This document shows positions 42,298 through 50,304 of a DNA stretch of 64,000 nucleotides, piece after piece (within the stretch, counting starts at the first letter, position 1; each line of letters starts with the position of its first letter). Origin of the DNA: a virus; IMG/VR virus record IMGVR_UViG_3300031884_000012, positions 1-64,000 of that record; one strand, 5' to 3'. A model generated the notes under the pieces. It was not told where the DNA came from. It made no database searches and worked only from the letters and a program-made list of their open reading frames with translations. The translations under genes and the position numbers were made by a program.

Positions 42298-43157
42298 ATC
42301 CTACTTTCCATTATGCCATTAGTATGCGAAATGATTGCATCCTTGCTGCCGAAGATAAAGGAGAAATCAAGGTTAGTGTCTGATAAGCGCAATATTGTAT
42401 GTCCGCTTGCCAATGCCACGTTATTTTTTATTAAATCTCGATTTATTTGTCTTTTAGATGTGTGCCAATATTCACCATCAACTTCTACTAGTAAATTTAG
42501 ATTTGGTAATAAGAAATCAAATAACCAACTACCCTTTTCAGTATGTATAGGATGCTGATGAATGTACAATATATCATTATTCTTGCAAAATTCAATAAAC
42601 GACAATTCAATAGAAGTATGTTTTTTAGGAGTATCGTTCTTAGACATGAATTCTACTCGTTTTTTACTCCTATTGCGTCGTTGGTTATCTGATAGATCAA
42701 GCTTTTTACCCTTATTTCCGGAGCCGCCTAACCCAATGGTATTTCCTATCATTTTAGTAGACTGTTTGGCTCTTCTCTCCGCAGTCCACGGTTTCTGTTT
42801 CCATCCATTGGCTATTCTCTCTTCCATATTAATCTTGCTGACAACCTTCATGTATTCTTTATGTTCAGGTGTGTGGGTTCCCCAAGATACTCCGGTTCGT
42901 GCGGTTGATAATTTTTGTTTATGTTCCTCTGTTTTTCGTTTACCAGTTAATGCGTTTCTTACTTTTTCTACACTAACTGGATCATGCATTGGGTTGTTAT
43001 CTCTCGCGTGTTTTCCGTATGCATGCCTTAGCTCATCAGAAAATAAAACAGATCCTGGAAATTGCGCTAAGTATTCAGCCGTAGTTATATTGTGAGTTTT
43101 TAAATGACTACTAGTCACTCGTTTCATTTCTTTGTTACAAATAGCACAATCCACCAT
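42258..43157 (-). CDS. Vsr-like (EDxHD-type) homing endonuclease inserted in gp43
   Basis: A 299-residue protein encoded against gp43, with AAAGGAGAG before the ATG and a late promoter box upstream. The N-terminus has a zinc-finger-type CAICNKEM...HLKTH unit and MUCR-like residues. A NUMOD3-like DNA-binding centre (NNPMHDPVSVEKVRNALTGK) follows. The C-terminal nuclease is of the Vsr-like EDxHD class: IEFCKNNDILYIHQHPIHTE, FDFLLPNLNLLVEVDGEYWH, then GHTILRLSD. Its 3' end overlaps the truncated gp43 by 40 bases. It is probably a selfish homing element whose target was the intact polymerase gene. Confidence 0.8.
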   Translation of the reverse strand: MVDCAICNKEMKRVTSSHLKTHNITTAEYLAQFPGSVLFSDELRHAYGKHARDNNPMHDPVSVEKVRNALTGKRKTEEHKQKLSTARTGVSWGTHTPEHKEYMKVVSKINMEERIANGWKQKPWTAERRAKQSTKMIGNTIGLGGSGNKGKKLDLSDNQRRNRSKKRVEFMSKNDTPKKHTSIELSFIEFCKNNDILYIHQHPIHTEKGSWLFDFLLPNLNLLVEVDGEYWHTSKRQINRDLIKNNVALASGHTILRLSDTNLDFSFIFGSKDAIISHTNGIMESRIQSVKKSSGKDLP

Positions 43158-43187
43158 ATACGACTCTCCTTTAAAAAAGCACCATAT

Positions 43188-43196
43188 GTATTTATC
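43188..43196 (-). promoter_or_regulatory. T4-like late promoter box for the endonuclease (GATAAATAC)
   Basis: Read on the minus strand it is a perfect box 31 bases before the endonuclease ATG at 43157. Confidence 0.65.
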
Positions 43197-43211
43197 TTAT
43201 AGAGCAAAAAT

Positions 43212-44456
43212 ATGAATCTAACGAAAATTATATTGGAATACGATACTAATAAAGTGAATGATTTTATTCAAAACAAAGACAAAATTGGTCTTGTTGAATA
43301 CATAACTGGTTTCGGATTAGAAATACGAGACCGCTCCATTCATCCAATGGAAGCATATAAATCAGTTTGGGGGTTAGCAATGGAGTATTGGGACAAACGA
43401 CAGTTAGTAAAAAAAATTCTCTTGAACTCTACATATGGATCCATTTTGAACGAATATTGCAGGTTTTATGATAAGCGGATCGGACAGTCAGTTACTTTGT
43501 CTGGTCGTCAAATTGTTAGGCACATGATGAGCCAGATCAATGAAATCATTGCAGGTGAATACACTCACGAAGGTGAGGCGATCATCTACGGTGATACTGA
43601 CTCCTGCTACTTCACTGCATATTCTATATTAAAAGATAGAATCGAACAAGGTGAAATAGAATGGAACAAGGAAGTTTGCATCGAACTGTACGACAACATC
43701 GCAGAGCAAACTAACGCTAGCTTTCCTGCTTTCATGGAGAAAGCGTTCCATTGTCCCCGCAAGAACGGTGAGGTCATCAAAGCTGGTAGAGAATTGATCG
43801 GTGATCGTTCTATCTTTATTACAAAGAAGCGTTACGCAATCAACATCTTCGACAAAGAAGGTAAACGCAAGGATAAGGAAGGTAAATTAGGTGAAATCAA
43901 AGCTATGGGTCTAGACCTAAAGCGTGCAGATACACCTAAGTACGTTCAGGAATTTCTTATGGAAATTCTTTGTATGGTAATTCAAGAGGGTAAGGGCCGA
44001 GACGAAGTGATCGAAAAGATCAAAGAGTTTAAAAGAAAGCTTTCAGAACAAGACAGTTGGACTAAGGGTTCACCTAAATCAGTTAATAATTTGACAAATC
44101 ATACCATTAAGTATGAGAGAACCGGTAAGTGCAGTGTTGGTCATGCTAAGGCCGCCATTCACTACAATCAACTGCGTAAGATGAATAGCGACCAGTACAG
44201 CCAAAAAATTGTCGACGGCATGAAGGTTGTGGTGTGTACACTAAAATCAAATCCCTTAGGTATTACTTCAATCGCATATCCCACCGATGAATTACGACTT
44301 CCAAAATGGTTCCTAGAACTACCATTCGATGATCTTGATATGGAACGTAAACTAGTGGATGAAAAGATAGACAACCTGTTAGGTGTGTTAGATTGGAAAA
44401 TCAGATATGACACCAATACTAATAGTACATTTAGTTCGTTGTTTACTTTCGGCTAA
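43212..44456 (+). CDS. 43: DNA polymerase gp43, C-terminal fragment (motifs B and C)
   Basis: 414 residues. From ~58 (MEYWDKRQLVKKILLNSTYG) the sequence is family B polymerase: motif B KKILLNSTYGS (~68-78), motif C IYGDTDSCYF (~126-135) and KKRYAI (~205), then the thumb. The first ~55 residues are not polymerase. They begin MNLTKIILEYDTNK, strikingly like the leaders MRAIEFLIEYDRNK and MRANEFLIEYDRTK of the packaged-protein candidates. Homing insertion thus seems to have left this half with a borrowed start region. Together with the fragment at 40618 it makes a complete polymerase. Confidence 0.92.
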   Translation: MNLTKIILEYDTNKVNDFIQNKDKIGLVEYITGFGLEIRDRSIHPMEAYKSVWGLAMEYWDKRQLVKKILLNSTYGSILNEYCRFYDKRIGQSVTLSGRQIVRHMMSQINEIIAGEYTHEGEAIIYGDTDSCYFTAYSILKDRIEQGEIEWNKEVCIELYDNIAEQTNASFPAFMEKAFHCPRKNGEVIKAGRELIGDRSIFITKKRYAINIFDKEGKRKDKEGKLGEIKAMGLDLKRADTPKYVQEFLMEILCMVIQEGKGRDEVIEKIKEFKRKLSEQDSWTKGSPKSVNNLTNHTIKYERTGKCSVGHAKAAIHYNQLRKMNSDQYSQKIVDGMKVVVCTLKSNPLGITSIAYPTDELRLPKWFLELPFDDLDMERKLVDEKIDNLLGVLDWKIRYDTNTNSTFSSLFTFG

Positions 44457-44464
44457 CAGTATAG

Positions 44465-44493
44465 TTGACTTTCGTAAAGAATTCCACTATTAT
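44465..44493 (+). promoter_or_regulatory. Sigma70-like promoter (TTGACT-N17-TATTAT)
   Basis: The -35 is at 44465-44470 and the -10 at 44488-44493. It precedes a late-type box at 44508, so the sliding clamp may be transcribed both early and late. Confidence 0.65.
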
Positions 44494-44507
44494 AAACAAA
44501 ATAAAGA

Positions 44508-44516
44508 CCTAAATAC
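44508..44516 (+). promoter_or_regulatory. T4-like late promoter box (CCTAAATAC)
   Basis: Lies 15 bases before the sliding-clamp ATG at 44532, with AAAGGAAA between. Confidence 0.6.
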
Positions 44517-44531
44517 ATTAAAGGAAAACAC

Positions 44532-45263
44532 ATGAAAGATTACTTAGTTGATCTGATCCAACACACGCAAGGACTCGGTGTAGTCGAGCTTATAAAGGTT
44601 GTGGGTACAGACACAGAAACAAAAATTGCAGGATTGGCGACTGACAGATCGCTTATTCTGTTTGGTGATTTCAAGAATCCGATCCCAGAATTCAAAGGCA
44701 CGTTTGGTATGCCTAACTTGTCTAAGCTAAAGACTATTTTAGGATTCGAGGATTATGATGACACTTCAACTATAAACCTTGTACGCGAAACATACGATGG
44801 ACAAGATCATCCTGCATCAATTCACTTTGAAACTAGTAATGGTGACTTTGTTAATGACTACCGACTGATGGCTAAGTCTGTCATAGAAGCTACTGTTGCT
44901 CCAGTTAAGTTCAACGGAGCAACTTGGGATATCACGTTTGAGCCTACAAACGCCGGCATTCAACGTCTTAAGAAGCAAGCACAGGCTAACAGTGAAGAAG
45001 TAAACTTCTCAACGAAGGTCGAAAACAACGAACTCAAGTTTTTCTTTGGTGACAAGTCGTCTCACTCTGGTAACTTTGTGTTCCAAACTAACATTACCGG
45101 AAAGCTAACAAAAGTTTGGAATTTGCCGGTAAAGGTGTTCTTGTCCGTATTAGACTTAGACGGTGACAAGACCATCAGAATGTCTGATCAGGGCGTTGCA
45201 GAGATTGTCGTTGATAGTGGTCTGGCAGTATATCGCTATATGATTCCTTGTCAGGGAAAGTAA
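44532..45263 (+). CDS. 45: Sliding clamp (gp45-like)
   Basis: A 243-residue processivity factor (T4 gp45 is 228). The signature region FKGTFGMPNLSKLKTILGFE (~56-75) matches the gp45 FKGxFGMPNLxKL motif. The rest shows the two-domain, strand-rich clamp pattern and ends VYRYMIPCQGK. It trimerises around DNA, tethers gp43 and, in T4, also activates late transcription from TATAAATA boxes, which suits the boxes in this window. The loader gp44 is at 8573. It is followed without a gap by the next gene. Confidence 0.9.
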   Translation: MKDYLVDLIQHTQGLGVVELIKVVGTDTETKIAGLATDRSLILFGDFKNPIPEFKGTFGMPNLSKLKTILGFEDYDDTSTINLVRETYDGQDHPASIHFETSNGDFVNDYRLMAKSVIEATVAPVKFNGATWDITFEPTNAGIQRLKKQAQANSEEVNFSTKVENNELKFFFGDKSSHSGNFVFQTNITGKLTKVWNLPVKVFLSVLDLDGDKTIRMSDQGVAEIVVDSGLAVYRYMIPCQGK

Positions 45264-45632
45264 ATGATTAAGAGCATCTACGGAGGACAGGGAATTATTG
45301 TTAATGGAGGGATGCCTTCGGTACCCTACATCAACATGAGCAACCAGAGTGCTGGCATGGTAAGATTTAACGGCACCATCCAATCATTGGAAGTAGATGA
45401 CGGTTCTACTTGGTATGGTATTAATAATACTGCGAGCATGGAACTTTCTCCGGAAGTTGTATCGATCTTAGCTTGGGCAAGAAATAAACAGCAGGAAGAA
45501 AAAGACCTGCTTAATCTTTCTGAAACGAATGCTACTATCCGTGATCTGGTTGATCAAATTAAAGAAAAACAAAAACAAATTGAAGTCGTTAAGATATTGA
45601 TTAAAGAAGAAGCTAAACTTGGAACAAATTAA
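45264..45632 (+). CDS. Phage protein of unknown function (virion-like)
   Basis: A 122-residue protein starting directly after the clamp stop. The N-terminal half is strand-rich and Gly/Asn-rich (GGQGIIVNGGMPSVPYINMS), then a WYGI strand. The C-terminal half is a coiled coil (NATIRDLVDQIKEKQKQIEV at ~88-107). A small trimeric structural protein is plausible. It overlaps the transglycosylase gene by 14 bases. Confidence 0.55.
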   Translation: MIKSIYGGQGIIVNGGMPSVPYINMSNQSAGMVRFNGTIQSLEVDDGSTWYGINNTASMELSPEVVSILAWARNKQQEEKDLLNLSETNATIRDLVDQIKEKQKQIEVVKILIKEEAKLGTN

Positions 45633-47169
45633 CTTATCAAACGCACACCAGTCAGACTGGGCTTTGTTCCTGCCGGCAGTATCGTCATTTTTTATTGCTG
45701 GTTTAGGTAAACAACGTGAGGGTGAAAACTATTTTGATTCGGCTAGAATACCTGTTGGATTAAACGGTAATGTTGAAAAGCTAAATTTTCTGAACGAAAA
45801 AGAAGGACTGTACACTTACAAGTGGGGCCTGTATTCAGCTGGTCACGCTAATCTAGACATTACGAAGAATGATCACAATGAGAGCATCATTCGTAAGCGT
45901 GATCGTAAAAATACATTCATGTTAGGTGATTCTGGTGGATTCCAAATTCTAAAGTGTCAATGGCCCGCTGACTGGAAAGATCCTAACTGCCCGAAGGCCA
46001 TGAAGAAACGCACTGAGGTTTTGAAGTGGATGGACGAGTACATGGACTACGGTATGTGTCTCGACATTCCTTCACAGTCGCTTACTACATATCATATCAA
46101 AGACCCCAAAACGGGTAAGTCCGTGCACGGCATTCGAACCATTGAGGACGCTATTGCTGCTACTCATATTAACAATGAGTATTTCATTGCTAATCGTGAT
46201 GGCCGTTGTAAGTTTCTAAACGTTCTACAAGGACGTAATCATAAACAGTCTGATGATTGGTATGAAGAAATGAAGAAGTATTGCGATCCTAATATTTACC
46301 CAGACAATCATTTCAACGGATGGGCGTTTGGTGGTCAAACAAAGATCGACGTGCATCTGATGCTAAAGCGTATGGTTAACATCATTCATGATGGTCTGCT
46401 TGAGCCAGGCAAACATGATCTTATTCACTGTTTGGGTACTTCTATTCTAGAATACGCTATTTTGTTCACCGATATTCAAAGAGCAATACGCAAGTATCAC
46501 AATCCAAATTTGCAAATCACGTTTGATTGTGCGTCTCCATTCTACGCGGCCGCAAAGGGGCTTGCGTATAACAACAATACGTTTAGACATAACACGAAGT
46601 GGACGTATTCGATGGAAAAAACTGCTGAAAACAAAAATTATGCGACTGATACTCGCAAGTTCAAAGATGCGGTTTTGGAAGACGGCATCCATAAAGTGTT
46701 TAGTGATAGCCCTGTAACTGATATAATGATGGTTAAGGATCTCTGTTACAGAGGACCAGGCTTTCTGGGGCAACACGGCAAAGAAACGAAGACCAGCTGG
46801 GACACTCTTAGTTATACATTGATGCAAGCACATAACGTATATCGGCACATTTATGCGGTACAAGAAGCCAATCGTAAATCAGACTCGGGTATTAATCCTA
46901 AAATGGTTTTGGACAAGTTTGATGGTACCACATTCGGTGATCTTATTGATAAGATTTTTTCTCTAAAGGATCGTGAGAAAAGCCTTGCAATGATTGATCA
47001 ATATAATCTATTCTGGCAGCAGATGAAGGCCGGACAAGGGTTTTCCGGAAAAAGGGCTACAAATGCTCTTTCAAAGTTTGAGGAGTGTTTTACTATAGAA
47101 GAACCTGATCCTGAAATCGAAGAAGTTGTTGAAGATAGCGATGACGCTATGTTAGAAGTTTTAGAATAG
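45619..47169 (+). CDS. dpdA: TGT/DpdA-like 7-deazaguanine transglycosylase
   Basis: 516 residues from a TTG start inside the previous gene. The tRNA-guanine transglycosylase superfamily core is visible: FMLGDSGGFQIL near 100-110 (the DSGGFQ preQ0/guanine pocket), a GWAFGG strand (~236), HCLGTS (~275, equivalent to YLMGVG) and TFDCASPFYAA (~301) with the presumed nucleophile Asp. In phages, such proteins (DpdA) exchange guanine in DNA for a 7-deazaguanine. FolE, QueD-like and QueE precursor genes lie within 8 kb, strongly favouring DNA modification over tRNA queuosine. The C-terminal ~25 residues are acidic. Confidence 0.82.
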   Translation: MEQINLSNAHQSDWALFLPAVSSFFIAGLGKQREGENYFDSARIPVGLNGNVEKLNFLNEKEGLYTYKWGLYSAGHANLDITKNDHNESIIRKRDRKNTFMLGDSGGFQILKCQWPADWKDPNCPKAMKKRTEVLKWMDEYMDYGMCLDIPSQSLTTYHIKDPKTGKSVHGIRTIEDAIAATHINNEYFIANRDGRCKFLNVLQGRNHKQSDDWYEEMKKYCDPNIYPDNHFNGWAFGGQTKIDVHLMLKRMVNIIHDGLLEPGKHDLIHCLGTSILEYAILFTDIQRAIRKYHNPNLQITFDCASPFYAAAKGLAYNNNTFRHNTKWTYSMEKTAENKNYATDTRKFKDAVLEDGIHKVFSDSPVTDIMMVKDLCYRGPGFLGQHGKETKTSWDTLSYTLMQAHNVYRHIYAVQEANRKSDSGINPKMVLDKFDGTTFGDLIDKIFSLKDREKSLAMIDQYNLFWQQMKAGQGFSGKRATNALSKFEECFTIEEPDPEIEEVVEDSDDAMLEVLE

Positions 47170-47182
47170 TTATCCAAATAGG

Positions 47183-47211
47183 TTGAAATTATATACACAA
47201 ACGTTAAAATA
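47183..47211 (+). promoter_or_regulatory. Sigma70-like promoter (TTGAAA-N16/17-TAAAAT)
   Basis: The -35 is at 47183-47188 and the -10 (TAAAAT) at 47205-47210, followed by GTGGAG and the ATG at 47236. Confidence 0.45.
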
Positions 47212-47235
47212 AATCTTAAGCAGTGGAGTATAAAA

Positions 47236-47430
47236 ATGAACTTGACCAGCAAAATTAATCTTCTGCAAGTCGAACTGGATTTGCTAACTGAACAAATTGC
47301 CAATGAAACAAAAGAGCCGGTGCGAAAAATTCTGGCTATGCAACGTATACATACCTTTGAAGAACTTCGGGCAGCTAAGCGCTTGCAAGAACGTCAAATG
47401 TCTGATATTATTGAATATAATGATTACTGA
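47236..47430 (+). CDS. Small coiled-coil protein, function unknown
   Basis: A 64-residue protein, helical throughout (LTSKINLLQVELDLLTEQIA), with GTGGAG before the ATG and its own promoter. Its stop overlaps the first possible start of the next gene. No family is recognised. Confidence 0.6.
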   Translation: MNLTSKINLLQVELDLLTEQIANETKEPVRKILAMQRIHTFEELRAAKRLQERQMSDIIEYNDY

Positions 47431-47437
47431 AGAAATA

Positions 47438-47884
47438 ATGAATACTAATAATTTACCCGAACAAGCTATTCAGGCTCTAGCCGATCAACGAAATAGAATC
47501 TCCGCAAGGGCAAAGCGTAAAGTGTGGGTGACCTTTCAACGCGAAGGCATTCATAGGTATCCTGCTGCTGAAGACGATCCCAACCTTAAGACTGGCGATG
47601 AATATGACGTTAGTTTTCTGGCACATCCTCACCGACATATCTTTCATTTTAAGGTGGCGATTGCGGTAGAGCATTCTAACCGAGCAATTGAATTTATACA
47701 ATTCAAGCGTTGGTTGGAAAGTTTATACGGTAACGGCGTTTTGCAATTAGATTATAAATCTTGCGAAATGATAGCAGAAGATTTATATGAAGTTATTGCG
47801 TCTAAATATCCTAACAGATATATTCAAATATCAGTGAGTGAAGACGGAGAAAATGGAGCAGAACTAACTTTTACCACAGCATAA
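47438..47884 (+). CDS. Conserved-type phage protein (possible T-fold), 3' end altered by endonuclease invasion
   Basis: I use the ATG at 47438 (an in-frame ATG at 47420 is also possible). The 148-residue product has KVWVTFQREGIHRYPAAEDD, a HPHRHIFHFKVAI strand, IEFIQFKRWLESLY and a final NRYIQISVSEDGENGA. The His-rich strand and final acidic strand recall pterin-type T-fold (QueD-like) proteins, but this is a guess. The last 61 bases overlap an antisense HNH endonuclease. A second version of the C-terminal segment lies beyond it at 48655, so the present end may be a replacement. Confidence 0.65.
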   Translation: MNTNNLPEQAIQALADQRNRISARAKRKVWVTFQREGIHRYPAAEDDPNLKTGDEYDVSFLAHPHRHIFHFKVAIAVEHSNRAIEFIQFKRWLESLYGNGVLQLDYKSCEMIAEDLYEVIASKYPNRYIQISVSEDGENGAELTFTTA

Positions 47885-48591
47885 AGTTCTTCTTTAGTGA
47901 TGGAACATTTTGTCCGTTTTGATCTATTATCGCTTTTTAATAACAGTTCTAGATTGGCAGCATGGCCTATAATTTCAGGTGGAATACTTTGTTTGAATCC
48001 CTCTGTAATGCTAAATCGGTGATCTAGTTCGTATTCATTTCCTCTTTTTAGATTGTTCGGATTAATAATATGTTCTGCATACTTCCAGCTAGTATTAGTG
48101 AAATTAGTGACTTGCTCTCTATATAATTCCCATTCTGTCTTGAGTTCTTTCGGTATAGAAATTCCACGTTCTATTTTTGTCAGTGTAGCTTTTTGATATG
48201 ACTCAGGTGATCTGTTTGATGCCCGCGATGATTGCATCTGTTTAGTATGAGAGGTATGTTTTTTATTGAACATCGGATTGCGTTCACCGGTATGTCCACC
48301 TCGTTGCTGCAAAGCATCAGAAATTTTCTTACCCTTTTCTTCTACCCAGTTAGGATCAGTATGCAGTTGCTGAAGTTTCTTATTCCCAACCTCACTCATC
48401 TTCTTCATGTGGACTCTCCTTTCCTCAGGAGTAATGTTTTTTTTCCTAGAAGATTCTGCCTTTGCGATGAAGCCCGGACATTGAGTAATTTTTTCTACAC
48501 AACGGAAAACCTTAGAATTTACACTTATCCATTTTGCTTGATTCCCGCAGTATACGCAAGTATAATTATGTTGCTCTTGAAGTTTAGGCAT
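47824..48591 (-). CDS. HNH/NUMOD3 homing endonuclease
   Basis: 255 residues, antisense to its neighbours, with a late promoter box upstream. The N-terminus is a zinc finger (YTCVYCGNQAKWI, then a second Cys pair CVEKITQCPG). The centre has a NUMOD3 motif (GERNPMFNKKHTSHTKQMQS). The C-terminus has an HNH-like site: EYELDHRFSITEGF, then HAANLELLLKSDNRSKRTKC. It lies between a gene and a relic of that gene's 3' end, as expected for a homing element that captured its insertion site. The architecture parallels the gp43 insertion. Confidence 0.8.
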   Translation of the reverse strand: MPKLQEQHNYTCVYCGNQAKWISVNSKVFRCVEKITQCPGFIAKAESSRKKNITPEERRVHMKKMSEVGNKKLQQLHTDPNWVEEKGKKISDALQQRGGHTGERNPMFNKKHTSHTKQMQSSRASNRSPESYQKATLTKIERGISIPKELKTEWELYREQVTNFTNTSWKYAEHIINPNNLKRGNEYELDHRFSITEGFKQSIPPEIIGHAANLELLLKSDNRSKRTKCSITKEELYAVVKVSSAPFSPSSLTDI

Positions 48592-48614
48592 AGTTCAATC
48601 TTTCTTTCATCATT

Positions 48615-48623
48615 GTATTTATG
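48615..48623 (-). promoter_or_regulatory. T4-like late promoter box for the endonuclease (CATAAATAC)
   Basis: On the minus strand it is a perfect box 24 bases before the ATG at 48591. Confidence 0.6.
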
Positions 48624-48654
48624 CCTAAACCTTTAAAGGAGACCAGTATGAGAT

Positions 48655-48762
48655 AAAATTTTTAACCCAAATCGTGATATTGAAATTACCGTTTCAGAAG
48701 ACGGTGAAAACGGTGCCACGATTTTCTATAATACTACTCAATCTCAACAACTCACCATCTAA
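48655..48762 (+). pseudogene. Relic of the 3' end of the 47438 gene
   Basis: The frame reads IFNPNRDIEITVSEDGENGA and continues to a TAA at 48760-48762, parallel to YPNRYIQISVSEDGENGAEL at the end of the 47438 gene. It has no usable start: the nearby strong site AAAGGAG precedes ATG AGA TAA (48648-48656) in another frame. I read it as the original C-terminal end displaced by the endonuclease. Confidence 0.7.
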
Positions 48763-48772
48763 GGAACTAAAA

Positions 48773-49006
48773 ATGGCAAAGCTCGACAATAAGTCTATCG
48801 TCAATCAAATCTTTGAAGATTTGGAGAACTACCGTATTTTCTGTAGAGACTACGGTTATCGATATGATGAGCGAGATTTATATAACAACAAGAGCTATAT
48901 CTATCGGCAGTACCAAAAGACAGTTGCAAGCAAACCTGCAAAGAATCAATGGGAAATCGATGCAGAGAAGTTTAAGGAACGTGAACTTCTTAATACCCGT
49001 CGATAA
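48773..49006 (+). CDS. Small charged protein, function unknown
   Basis: 77 residues from an ATG preceded by TAAGGA. Highly charged and Tyr-rich (EDLENYRIFCRDYGYRYDER), predicted helical. A terminator follows directly, so it ends a transcript. No family is recognised. Confidence 0.6.
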   Translation: MAKLDNKSIVNQIFEDLENYRIFCRDYGYRYDERDLYNNKSYIYRQYQKTVASKPAKNQWEIDAEKFKERELLNTRR

Positions 49007-49020
49007 AGTATCGACATACA

Positions 49021-49052
49021 GTAACGGGTGGTTAACCACCCGTTACCTTTTT
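49021..49052 (+). terminator. Rho-independent terminator
   Basis: GTAACGGGTGG (49021-49031) pairs perfectly with CCACCCGTTAC (49036-49046) around TTAA, followed by CTTTTT. Confidence 0.9.
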
Positions 49053-49066
49053 ATTAGGACAATATT

Positions 49067-50242
49067 ATGCGTAAACTATACTATATGGGATTGGAGCCTT
49101 ATAAGGCTCGGTACACTCTCCAATTGACATACTGGAATACTAGAGTCTTTGATCGTAGGGGCATCGACTACATAGTGGTGCCGGGCGAAACGCTCGATAG
49201 CAGCAAGGCTATCGTAACTGGTCAAGTGCTAGACGCACATGGTCGTTCTTATTTCGGTATGAGCCAGATGATGAATTTGGTAAAGCTGATGAAGGAAGGT
49301 AAGATCACACAAGAAGATGTTATCTACTTTGAAGATATGTTTCAGCCGGGAATTGAGTCTCTTCCGTATATCATGGATCAGATTCCATATGACATGAGAC
49401 CCAAAGTATATGTTCGCTGTCTAGCACAAACGATTGACCCTGATGATTTTGTTCACGTATGGGGAATGGAACGCTGGATGGGGCATTACGAGAAGATGGT
49501 TAACGAATTTGTCGACGGTGTTCTTGCAACCAATGAAGAAATGGTTGCGCACATGGCCATTGCTGGTTGGACTGCTCCCATCTATAATATTTCCGGTCTT
49601 GCTTTTGGTAAGGATGAGGTGCAAAGTCGAGTTGAACGTATCAAGCCGTTCAATGACCGTCGTATGCGAGTTGTTTTCTCTGCACGCTGGGATCAGGAGA
49701 AGCAACCTGACTTCTATCTCGATTTGATCGATGAATGGCACAAGCAACATCCGAGCAAAAATGTAGAATTCGTTATTTGTAGCGGCAGCAAGCTGAAAAG
49801 CAACAATGACAGCTACATGCAACGCACTCGCAAGATGATCGAAGATCGAAAATTAACGCTATATGAAGATTTGGAAAAGAATCAATACTATGAGATTGTT
49901 AACGATAGCCGAGTAGTCTTCAACTGTGCATTACAAGATTGGGTATCCAACACTGTAAGCGAGGCTGATGCATTGGGTTGCAATGTGCTGTATCCCGCAT
50001 ATCGTTCGTTTCCTGAAACTTTTGCTAATGATCCTGAGCGTTTGTACATTCCGTGGTCTATTCAAGATGCGATCAACAAGCTAGATCCTTTGCTGCGTCG
50101 TCCACACGCAAATATGGGCAAGATCAGTGATTGGACCGATAAAACTGTGGATCGTATTTGCGATATCCTTGAAGGAAACGGGGAGAAGTGGAATCGTGAT
50201 CGTACGGATTATAGAAAATATACAAGAGAATCAAAGTACTAA
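49067..50242 (+). CDS. GT-B-type glycosyltransferase-like protein
   Basis: 391 residues. The C-terminal half looks like a GT-B donor domain: VVFSARWDQEKQPDFYLDLI (~202-221), FVICSG (~238), then NCALQDWVSNTVSEADALGC (~285-304), where the Glu-x-Asp-Ala-Leu-Gly block matches the nucleotide-sugar E-x7-E region. The N-terminal half (YIVVPGETLDSSKAIVTGQV) would be the acceptor domain. It lies between the transglycosylase and FolE. Glycosylation of the modified base is an attractive but unproven role; a general cell-surface role is the alternative. Confidence 0.72.
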   Translation: MRKLYYMGLEPYKARYTLQLTYWNTRVFDRRGIDYIVVPGETLDSSKAIVTGQVLDAHGRSYFGMSQMMNLVKLMKEGKITQEDVIYFEDMFQPGIESLPYIMDQIPYDMRPKVYVRCLAQTIDPDDFVHVWGMERWMGHYEKMVNEFVDGVLATNEEMVAHMAIAGWTAPIYNISGLAFGKDEVQSRVERIKPFNDRRMRVVFSARWDQEKQPDFYLDLIDEWHKQHPSKNVEFVICSGSKLKSNNDSYMQRTRKMIEDRKLTLYEDLEKNQYYEIVNDSRVVFNCALQDWVSNTVSEADALGCNVLYPAYRSFPETFANDPERLYIPWSIQDAINKLDPLLRRPHANMGKISDWTDKTVDRICDILEGNGEKWNRDRTDYRKYTRESKY

Positions 50243-50246
50243 ATAC
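50239..50246 (+). promoter_or_regulatory. T4-like late promoter box (CTAAATAC)
   Basis: Overlaps the preceding stop codon and lies 58 bases before the folE ATG. Confidence 0.45.
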
Positions 50247-50304
50247 ATGTGTCACACAACGGTGACGCACTCAAAATTGACATCCGCGTAAGGAAGGATT
50301 TACT

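Noticed and set aside
42313-43095. Plus-strand open frames opposite the gp43 endonuclease
   Set aside because: They are antisense shadows of the endonuclease, which has clear domains, a ribosome site and a promoter.
42298-43211. Split intein between the gp43 halves
   Set aside because: The first half ends without an intein N-terminal Cys block, and the second half does not start with an intein C-part ending in HN before the polymerase sequence.
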